From NCBI GenBank assembly GCA_030849075.1, contig JASAOO010003333.1, forward strand, positions 1 through 42,919: a stretch of DNA of 42,919 nt, in the 5' to 3' direction. Of the stretch, positions 35,557 through 42,919 are shown piece after piece (within the stretch, counting starts at the first letter, position 1; each line of letters starts with the position of its first letter). The notes below the pieces were generated by a model. The model searched no databases and was not told the origin of the DNA. It worked only from the letters and a program-made list of their open reading frames with translations. This DNA comes from Zelonia costaricensis (Eukaryota > Euglenozoa > Kinetoplastea > Trypanosomatida > Trypanosomatidae). The position numbers were made by a program, and so were the translations under genes.

Positions 35557-38112
35557 TTACGCCACCAGCGTCGCGGCACACTTGACGATGCGCTTCGGCC
35601 ACGCGGGGCTCTCGCGTTCGGCCGCAAGCAGCGCCTTCAGCTCCGCCTGCAGCGCGTTGCACACCGACTCCATCTCCTCGCACACGTCGAGGGCGAGCTG
35701 CACCGCCGGCTCCGCCACGGCGGGACTGGAGACAGGGGTGCCGCTCTTGTTCATCTCAGCCGCAGCAGCGAGCACGAGCTGCGCGAAGGGCACCCAAAAG
35801 GCCTCCTGCGTCACCTTGTCGCTGCTCTCCGCCTCCACCATTGCGTCGACCTCCTGCGCGTAGAGCGGCATCGCCAGCAGCACGGCAATCGCGGACAGCT
35901 CGCGCGTCGCGGAGAGCGCCAGCAGCGTGGCCCGCATCACCTCGCGCGTGTTCACCGTCGCCGTCTCCATGAAGCGGACGTTGACGGCGCACGTCGGCGT
36001 GACGAGCCGCGAGGGCGTGGGGGACGAGGGGGATATGAGCGTGTTGGTGCTCGTGACGGTGGCCGTCAGCGCCGACGCCTTCACGCTCGGCGCCGTAGTG
36101 GCACCGGCGGTGGCGTTGGCGGTGGTACCGTTGCCCGCCTCCTCGCCCTCCGCCCCGGTGTAGCCCAGCGGGGCGGCGAGGAAGACAGGGCGGCCGTTCA
36201 GGCTGCCGCCCAGCAGCGCCGGCGTGGCACGGGAGGTGGGCCGGATGATGAGCTTGGCGAGGTCGATGTCGTCTTGCTCGTAGATGTCCGAGCTCGGCGG
36301 TGGCAGCCCCTTCATCTCGTTCTCCAGCTTGGGCAGCCCCGAGACGGAGAAGAAGTCGCCCGCCGGGCCGTCCTGCCCAAACACGACGCACGTCAGCGGG
36401 TCGCCGTACACGCAGCCCGTGTCGATGCCGCAGGCGTACGGGTGGGACTGGAAGCCAGCGTAGGCGTCGTGCCCGAAAACCACCATCTCCGGCCCGCTCC
36501 AGAGCTTCGCCCACGGCTCCCCCTCCATACCCTTGGCAATCGCGCGGTAGGCCCCCGGCTTGTTGGCCATTGCCTCGAGACGGCGCAGGTGCATCACCTC
36601 CTCCACGTTCTGGTTCTCCAGAGTGTGCTGAAGGTTGAGGCCGGCGTGCACGAGCAGGACGTTGTGGCGCGGGATGCGGATCATGTGGGGTAGGCCGCGC
36701 AGGTAGTACTCGCAGTCCTTCGGAAACTTCTGCGCCAGCCGCTTCACGGGGTCGCGGAGGTCGTCTGGGGTGAAGGGACGCCGGCGCATGCGGGCACAGC
36801 AGCGCAGCAGCGTGTAGTCGTGGTTGCCCAGCACCCCGTACGCCCCCAGTCGCTGGCACGCCCGCACAACGCCGATGGAGTCGGGGCCCTTGTTGACGTA
36901 GTCGCCGATGATCAGCAGGCAGTCGGTGCCCTTCACGTACTTGACCTTCTCCACGAGCTGTTCCAGCTGATCAACGCAGCCGTGCAGGTCGCCGACGATG
37001 ATGTAGCGGCCGGCGCTGCTGATCTGCGGCGCCGTGCGGATGATCGGCTTGGTGACGTCGAGGTTGTCTATAGAGCCGAAGGCGTCAGCGAGGAACTTGT
37101 TCGCAGGGTCCGTCTGCTCCTTCGCGGGCTTTGCAGCCGGCGCGCCGCGAGTGCTGTTCCCCCCGGCCGGTGCGGGCGCCTGCGCAGCCACCCGCTCCCT
37201 CTCCTTCCGACCGTTGGTGGTGGTGGTGGTGGCGTTGCTGCTGCTGGCGGCTGCCTTGCCGTTGGCTGGCGCCTCTGCAATCACAACAGCGGTCTTGAGC
37301 ACCGCCGTCTGCTCGGCCAGCGGGGGCGGCGAGCGGGAAGCGACTGCGGCCTTGCTGAAGAAGTCCATCACCGTCGGGGAGAGCTGCTCAGCGGGCACCA
37401 CCACCGCCGCCAACGTCTTCGGTACCACCGCCGCGGCCTCCACAGAGCGTGGCTTCGGCACGGCGACGGCTGTGCGAGGCGCCGGGGGGGCGCTCGCCGT
37501 CGGGGCTGCAGACGCGGCAGATGCGTTGGCGGTCACGCTAGTAGCGGTGGGGGCAGCTGCCGCAGCGGATGGTGCAGCCACAGCGGCGGACTTCCCCGTG
37601 GCTGGCGGGGTGGAGGAGGCGGGGGAGGACGCGGCGCCGGTGCTCGACGACGAGGACGGCGTGCGGCCCACCTGCGCGGCGAGGGAGGTGATGAGGCTGG
37701 CGGACTTGTCATCGTGTGCGTTGCCGCTGGGCACGGATGCCGCTGCGGCCCCGCTGTTGGCTAGTGAGCCCTTGTTCTGCGCAAGGAGGCGGTTGATCTT
37801 GTCCGTCACAGAGGACGTCGGCGCCGCCGCGTCCGCATCCTTCTTCGTCGCGCGGGCCGCGCGGCGGGTCGCGGGCGGCGGCGGCGGCGGCGGCGACGAC
37901 GGCGTGGAGCCGGCCGGTGCGCTTGTGGCGGCGTCGCTGCCCAGGGAGGCAGCCGGGAAGCCGGTGGGGCTGGCGGCGGGGGTGCTTCGGGAGCTGTAGG
38001 CCGACAGCGTGGGTGGTGTGGTGCCGGAGCTGACGCGGGCGCCGACGACGCTGCCGTCGCTCAGGCGTAGCCCGCTGAGCTGGTTGAGCAGACTTGTGTG
38101 TTTACCTTCCAT
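35557..38112 (-). CDS. ALPH1: ApaH-like phosphatase ALPH1, predicted mRNA decapping enzyme
   Basis: Encodes 851 residues from ATG at 38112. In trypanosomes ALPH1 replaces the DCP2 decapping enzyme and cleaves the mRNA cap before 5'-3' decay. Residues 1-340 are a low-complexity extension rich in Ala, Ser, Pro and Thr, including seven or more Pro near 74-80 and a Thr run near 295-299. The PPP-type metallophosphatase core is about 365-640. It has GDLHG (374-378), GDYVNKGPDS (403-412), GNHD (429-432), HAG (489-491), GHDA (547-550) and GIDTGCVYG (562-570). The NKG in motif 2, in place of the DRG of Ser/Thr phosphatases, and the GIDTGCVYG element mark the ApaH-like subgroup. A C-terminal domain of about 210 residues follows. 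The long N- and C-terminal extensions point to ALPH1 rather than the short mitochondrial ALPH2. Confidence 0.92.
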   Translation of the reverse strand: MEGKHTSLLNQLSGLRLSDGSVVGARVSSGTTPPTLSAYSSRSTPAASPTGFPAASLGSDAATSAPAGSTPSSPPPPPPPATRRAARATKKDADAAAPTSSVTDKINRLLAQNKGSLANSGAAAASVPSGNAHDDKSASLITSLAAQVGRTPSSSSSTGAASSPASSTPPATGKSAAVAAPSAAAAAPTATSVTANASAASAAPTASAPPAPRTAVAVPKPRSVEAAAVVPKTLAAVVVPAEQLSPTVMDFFSKAAVASRSPPPLAEQTAVLKTAVVIAEAPANGKAAASSSNATTTTTNGRKERERVAAQAPAPAGGNSTRGAPAAKPAKEQTDPANKFLADAFGSIDNLDVTKPIIRTAPQISSAGRYIIVGDLHGCVDQLEQLVEKVKYVKGTDCLLIIGDYVNKGPDSIGVVRACQRLGAYGVLGNHDYTLLRCCARMRRRPFTPDDLRDPVKRLAQKFPKDCEYYLRGLPHMIRIPRHNVLLVHAGLNLQHTLENQNVEEVMHLRRLEAMANKPGAYRAIAKGMEGEPWAKLWSGPEMVVFGHDAYAGFQSHPYACGIDTGCVYGDPLTCVVFGQDGPAGDFFSVSGLPKLENEMKGLPPPSSDIYEQDDIDLAKLIIRPTSRATPALLGGSLNGRPVFLAAPLGYTGAEGEEAGNGTTANATAGATTAPSVKASALTATVTSTNTLISPSSPTPSRLVTPTCAVNVRFMETATVNTREVMRATLLALSATRELSAIAVLLAMPLYAQEVDAMVEAESSDKVTQEAFWVPFAQLVLAAAAEMNKSGTPVSSPAVAEPAVQLALDVCEEMESVCNALQAELKALLAAERESPAWPKRIVKCAATLVA
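37212..37236 (+). repeat. GGT trinucleotide tract inside ALPH1
   Basis: In-frame repeat encoding a short Thr run in the low-complexity N-terminal extension; likely length-polymorphic between strains. Confidence 0.8.
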
Positions 38113-38129
38113 GACGCCTCTGCGATTTG

Positions 38130-38131
38130 CT
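38130..38131 (-). promoter_or_regulatory. Candidate trans-splice acceptor AG for ALPH1
   Basis: On the - strand a 28-base pyrimidine-rich tract (38160-38133, TCCTTTCCCACTCCTCCCAC and on) ends in TCTCAG, 17 bases before the ATG. This is the clearest acceptor-like site in the window. Confidence 0.45.
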
Positions 38132-39355
38132 GAGAGGAGGGGTGGGAGGAGTGGGAAAGGACTCTACGCGTGGAAGCGAAGACGAACCCAATCAAGAAGA
38201 GAGAGCGTCGAGCTGCAAGCCGAAGTCCGTGATGCTCGTGATGGCCGTGTGTGCGCGAGGGGAGGGGGAAGGGGGGGGACACGCACACCGCCGTCGCTGC
38301 GCAAGGAAACGCGAAAGGACAGAGGCAAACAGCGCCTCGTCACGCACGGTTCACGTCGCCTCCCGCTGCGGTAACCGTGACACGCAAAAAAAAAAGCGCG
38401 TGTAGGTGCAAAGGGAGAACGAGAAGACGGGCGTTCAGCAGTCAGCTCCGTCCACGGGGCGCCGCGCGCGACTACCACTGCACCCAAGCGGAAGAAGAGA
38501 AGAAACTTACGCGACTGATGCAAGAGGGCGGCAGGCGACGGTGAATGAGAGGGAAAAGCGGGGGGGAGGCACCACGATGCGTAGCAGTGAAGACAGACCA
38601 CAGTGAGGATAGACGTGTGTACACCACGCACAAAGAGGCTCGTTCTAGCAGCGCACAAATAAGAAGAGATGGTGAAGGAGAGGTGACGAGCGAACCACAA
38701 CTCTGTGTGACGCCAGAGGTCCGCGCTGAGCCGCCTCTCTCACACACCGTGTGTGAAGGTGTGCGTAGAAACACGGCGTGGAGGGAGGGGGGCGAGTGAC
38801 GGGGAGGGGGATGGGCCGCGGCACACCCGTGCACGTTAGCGCGCGCGCAGAAATGCAGAGATAGATACAGAGGGAGGGAGGTATGGGGGGAGGGGGAACC
38901 AAACAATCCCAAAGCGCCCCACACAAAAGCCAAATGAAACACCAATCAGTCGGGCGATGGCAGAAAGCTGGTGTTCGACTGAACGCGGGAGAAAGAAAAA
39001 AAAAGGAGCACTCACGTAGTTGCTCGAGGGCAGGCAAGCAGGCAGGTGACCGCAGAAACCGCGGACAAGCGCGACACAAGCCACGCAGGGTGGGGAGCTG
39101 CTAGAGGAGGGGGAGTTGAGCGCGTAGAAGGGAGGAGAAAAGGCCGCCGCGTGAGGATGCGAAGTGGACACGCAAGCGACGTCGACACAAGAAGGGTGGC
39201 TAAGACGCGGGAATGAGCGGGAGGGCCCAAGGAGGCAAGCGCGCCGCTGACGCACCCGGGGCGTCACACGAAGAGTAGCCCACACGCGCACACGGTCAAC
39301 AATCAAGAGACAACGCCGCCGAGGTGAAGAGAAGAAGCCAGATTCAAGACCGTAC

Positions 39356-39382
39356 ACACACAAGCACACACACACACACACA
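39356..39382 (+). repeat. CA-rich microsatellite
   Basis: Interrupted CA repeat in the gene-free region upstream of ALPH1. Confidence 0.85.
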
Positions 39383-40320
39383 ATACGCACCTTGGAACGA
39401 GCACAGCGACCCCTAGAACTAGTACAGCGGCAGGGTGAGGGACGCTACCGAGCCTACCCCAGCGCCTCCCTTGCGTCCAGGCGAGCGCACAGATAGAGGG
39501 GAAGGAAGACACCAAGGAAATGGGGGAGATAAGGGGCCGCGCTTACGAGGGTTGCGCCACGGCAGCGAGCAACACACTTAGTCAGGCAAGGCGCTGAAGG
39601 GCCAATATACACACACCCAAGTACACAAACACAGACGAATACACGTGCGCACGGCGCACACCGCGACAGCAGTGCCTTGTGGGCACAAAACACCCACGGC
39701 CACGAAATTCTGAAGGGGAAGCCCGCTCACCTCTGGGCAACAGCAGGTGGCCGACCTGGGGACCAGCGAAGAGGGATGCAGCCTCAGGCCAGGTCACCCG
39801 TTGGACAGAACACAGCACAAAAGGAAAAGCGACGCGTTGACCGACCAGCCGAGGCAGCAGAAGCCGCACCGGGATAAACAAAAGGAGGAAGAAGGGCCGA
39901 CGAATCTACACAAAACAGAATCGCGCCGCGGTGCACACGGCGCTGCGTCGTCACGGAGGTGACGGTTGCACCTCGAGCAGCAAACCAGCAGCGGGCAACC
40001 TGGCCGCAGTTAGCGAAGCAGCAGACAAAGGCGAAACAAGCTAGAGAGAGACACACACACACACACGCACGCACACACGAACGTGAAGAGGGAGAGGGGA
40101 GGGGAATCCGCGGAGCTGAGTTTGCAAGGCGGGTGCACTGTGTAGGCGCTAATGATGTTGGTGATGATGACGGCAAGGAGAGAAGGGGGCAGGAAGAAAG
40201 GGAATGAGGTGGAGTGCCAAACAGCGGCAAGGAAGGCGGCGGTAGGCGACGGCACCACCACGTGTATGTCTTGTGGAAGCGTATCGCAACGCAGGTAGGC
40301 GCAACTCTCGCACTTCTTCG

Positions 40321-40380
40321 CACACACACACACACACACACTAAACACAAACACACACACACACTAAACACACACACACA
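40321..40380 (+). repeat. Compound CA microsatellite with CTAAACA interruptions
   Basis: Three CA blocks separated by ACTAAACA-type spacers, which suggests duplication of a CA-plus-spacer unit. Confidence 0.9.
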
Positions 40381-40551
40381 CCAAGTCGGTGGCAGGCAGG
40401 CAGACTGGATCAACGGGAAAGGACAAGAGAGAAGAAGCTGTCGAGATGAAGGGAGGAGGGGAGGAGGAGGGGGTGAAACCGAAAAGTGAAGAAAAGCGAA
40501 CGCGAGAAGCCACAGAACACGAGGGCAGCGGTAGCGACGCACTGCGCGCAA

Positions 40552-40611
40552 ACACACACACACACGCACACACACACACGCACACGCACACACACACACA
40601 CGCACGCGCAC
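40552..40611 (+). repeat. Compound CA/CG microsatellite
   Basis: A 60-base CA repeat with regularly spaced CG substitutions. Confidence 0.9.
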
Positions 40612-41448
40612 AGGGAAGAGAGGAGGTGTGGAATTGTGTTCGATACACAGAAGGAAAGGTGGCGCACGCACGAGGACCGTGAGAAAGGCTCGTCAGCTCC
40701 GCGAGGGGGGTGCGTGTTTTGGAAAAGGGGTCGGGAGAGAGAGTGCTGACAGGGATAGGAAAGGGAAGAGGAACTAGAGGGCAGAGTCCGCCGCTGTGCA
40801 GCTTTCCTCAACCGATGTCAGAGGGGCGAATGACGGAGGCGGAGAGGGAGGGAGGGGGGAGGGAGAAGGCTGCGTCGCCACGACGCGCGACCCGGCCTCT
40901 TCGCACGGCGTCTACGTCGGCTCTGGTGCCAATTGTGCAGCGGTGCACCACCTCCTAACCCTGTAAGAAGAGGGACGAGGGGACACCTAAGCGTCCACAC
41001 ACACCTTCCTGTAGCGACCCGACGCACGCGCGTGTCTGCGAGCCACCGCGACGGCACAGTGGACGAGATCAAGAGCAGAGTGACAAGAGCGGCGAGCAGC
41101 AGGCGAGATGCGCCAGCGCTGCAGTGCACACGCAAACAGAGAGAGAAGTTGGGTGGTTGAAGCCGCAGGGGAGAGAGCGAGATCGCACGCAGTGTGGTAC
41201 GGGGGGAAGGGGAGGACCAGAGGCTGCAGCTGCTGCGCACCCTTGTGATCGTCGACGTAAAGGGGGGTATAGCGGCTGATGCGTTGTGTGACGCAGCACG
41301 AGAACACAGAGGAGGCGCGAAAGAAGGGGAAGAGGGCGGAAAGTCAAGGAAGAGATGAGAGAGGGGAAGGGAGGGAGTCGGTGCGTCGCTGCGTGGTTGC
41401 TCCTTCTGCCACGTCTGCGAAGGTGTGCACCTCGCTTTCGCGTCTTGT

Positions 41449-41457
<9 letters not shown>

Positions 41458-41478
<21 letters not shown>
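41458..41478 (+). repeat. CAG trinucleotide tract (7 units)
   Basis: Seven uninterrupted CAG units in non-coding DNA (CTG on the sense strand). Confidence 0.9.
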
Positions 41479-41479
<1 letters not shown>

Positions 41480-41999
41480 GTGTACGTCGTTCGCCGAGGC
41501 CGCCACGGTGGTCGCGAGCAAAGCTTCAGGGTGCGAAGGGGTTGTGTGAGTGGGGAGGAGGGGTGGGGGCGTTTGGGAGAGGAGCGAGAAGAGACGGGAG
41601 AAGGGAGGAAGGATGTTATGACACGTGGGGGGGGGGAGCGCCAGCGAGCGGTGCGTCGTGGTGGACCTCGCCAATGAACCAAAACACGAAGAGAAACGGG
41701 GGAGTGTGAGGGAGGGAGTGAGTTGGGATCGAAGTGAGGGGAGGGGAGGCCTTGCGGGTGAAGCAGGACCTGAGCAGCAGTTCGCGTTCCAGCCAGTGGG
41801 GATAGGGGGGAGAACGAGGGAGAGGTAGAGCGGGGGGTGAGGGGTGGATGGAGCGTTGGTGAACTCTGGAGCGTGCGGGGGTGGCGCAGTGGAGACTTGG
41901 AAAGAGACGCGAAGGAAGGGGCGTGCGAGCTCGAAGAGTAGGGCAGCCGGCTCTGTGGCGTTTCATGTCTCAACGCTGGCGTGAAGAGGCACGGCACGA

Positions 42000-42350
42000 C
42001 GGGCTCACTTGCCTGCCAATGCAGGCTCGCACTTCGCGAAGACATCCACATGCTCACGAGTCTGGGTGGCGGAGGTTTTTTGTTTGGCATGCGCGCTGCG
42101 GGGCCGCCGCCTTCTGTGGATCATCACATGCGCTGGGATGCCCAGAGATGGTGAGGAGCACACGGCAGGGCTCCTGAGGAGTTGGGGCGCGCATCGTCGC
42201 TGTCCAGTCGTCACAAACCTCAAGTCTGTGTTGCCTTTCCATCCAGTGTGTGTGTCGGTGCGTTTTGTTTTCTCTCTGCTGGCGAGCAGTAGCCGCAGCC
42301 ACCGGTGCATGCGCAGCTACAAAGGCATTGTGTGTCACCCATCTTCGCGT
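42000..42350 (-). mobile_element. Possible SIDER-like decayed retroposon in a 3' UTR
   Basis: This 350-base stretch is free of microsatellites and of the purine skew seen on both sides, and on the - strand has an A-rich patch (CCAAACAAAAAACC near 42083-42097). Its location, in the 3' flank of the gene at the right edge, is where SIDER elements typically lie in Leishmania. I cannot confirm the 79-base signature or target-site duplications, so this is a weak call. Confidence 0.25.
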
Positions 42351-42596
42351 GATACTCGCCGGCATCTACGGTAGCAGCGCCCGCAGCTTAGGAACACACA
42401 CGCACACAATCCCGAATTCACAAGAACACACACACACAAGCGTGTCCGTGCCCGAAAAAAGCGAGATGAGCTGACAAAACTGGACAAGGGGAAGGCGGAA
42501 GCGCACGTGTGAGTTGAGCAGTGGAGCAGATCCCTGCAACAGCGCCCCACGTGCGGCGCAGCAGAGGTGTCGGTTTGGAGAAGTCGAATAGGGTAC

Positions 42597-42619
42597 GCAC
42601 ACACACACACACACACACA
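42597..42619 (+). repeat. CA dinucleotide microsatellite
   Basis: CA repeat about 160 bases downstream of the stop of the partial gene at the right edge. Confidence 0.9.
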
Positions 42620-42776
42620 AACACACGCACACAAACGCGGAGGGAGGGAGAGAGGCAAACGTACGACTTCCTCGTGCCCGCCCCTGCCTGCACACTCGAA
42701 CGGGGGCCTGTGGAGGGAGAGACAGCACCACAATCGCCAGCACCCTTTTGTGCGGCTTCGCCCTACCCTGCACGTG

Positions 42777-42919
42777 TCACGACACGTTCACCACCTCGGC
42801 GCAGTCAGCAACAGTGTAGGCCCCGCAGTACTCCTCCGCCAGCAGCGTCTGCACGAGGTCGTCCAGCGCGGCGAAGCGGCGGTGCGCGGTGGCCTCGTCC
42901 GCCTCGGACTCCTTCGTCG
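42777..42919 (-). CDS. C-terminal end of an unidentified protein (5' end outside window)
   Basis: Reading the - strand from the right edge, one frame is open for 46 codons and ends at TGA (42777-42779). It begins TKESEADEATAHRRFAAL and ends AEVVNVS. It is acidic then helical, has normal complexity and shows GC-rich third positions, unlike the repeat-derived frames that follow. No family is recognised. Its strand matches all genes to its left. Confidence 0.65.
   Translation of the reverse strand, partial: TKESEADEATAHRRFAALDDLVQTLLAEEYCGAYTVADCAEVVNVS

Larger units (their letters stand above)
38113..42776. other. Very long gene-free region upstream of ALPH1
   Basis: About 4.7 kb without a credible gene. 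It holds CA microsatellites (39356-39382, 40321-40380, 40552-40611, 42597-42619), a CAG tract (41458-41478) and long purine runs on the + strand. Open frames of up to 295 codons are runs of Val-Cys or Pro/Ser/Arg produced by repeats. The segment 42000-42350 is of higher complexity and lacks skew. On the - strand the region is the 3' flank of the partial gene at the right edge followed by the ALPH1 5' region. Confidence 0.55.

Noticed and set aside
40321..40611. Possible CRISPR-like or satellite array
   Set aside because: The units are simple CA repeats without regular spacers; CRISPR is not expected in a eukaryotic nuclear genome.
39784..40671. 295-codon open frame on the - strand upstream of ALPH1
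   Set aside because: Largely Val-Cys and Ser/Pro strings produced by CA repeats.

Overview
The window looks like nuclear DNA of a trypanosomatid of the Leishmania group. It is GC-rich. Its genes are intron-free, widely spaced and arranged head to tail on one strand, with pyrimidine-rich tracts before the start codons, many CA/TG microsatellites between genes, and lineage-typical genes (amastin-like protein, ApaH-like decapping phosphatase, N-acylated PI-PLC). The genus is inferred; no species is claimed.

Layout. Bases 1-248 hold the 3' end of a gene on the + strand. Bases 249-5326 are a convergent strand-switch region: a + strand unit ends on the left and a - strand unit ends on the right. 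This region carries one RNA polymerase III gene, a tRNA-Ser on the - strand (2668-2748), beside a GC-rich block and a possible remnant of an ingi/L1Tc-type retroposon (about 2110-2500). From 5327 to the right edge every credible gene is on the - strand, so transcription runs right to left. In transcription order these are: the C-terminus of an unknown protein (42777-42919), ALPH1-type decapping phosphatase (35557-38112), an unknown 662-residue protein (30725-32713), CFAP47-like ciliary protein (21027-29567), CAF1 deadenylase (18526-19542), a 103-residue Trp/Tyr-rich protein (16676-16987), a RINT1/Tip20-like protein (13309-15075), an amastin-like membrane protein (12185-12730), a multi-zinc-finger protein with a mitochondrial-type N-terminus (8157-10904), and PI-PLC (5327-7453).

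How the genes relate. As usual in this lineage, the genes appear to share a transcription unit rather than a pathway. One functional pairing stands out: CAF1 shortens mRNA poly(A) tails and ALPH1 removes mRNA caps, so two successive steps of cytoplasmic mRNA decay are encoded about 16 kb apart in one unit.

Most notable observation. The tRNA has serine-type features (long variable arm, G discriminator), but its anticodon reads ACT where GCT is expected for AGC/AGU codons. If genuine and deaminated to inosine, it could misread AGA (Arg). No CRISPR array, rRNA, spliced-leader gene or intact mobile element was seen. No wholly new multigene system is evident. The best leads are the tRNA, the multi-zinc-finger protein, the divergent RINT1-like protein and the very long gene-free stretches.
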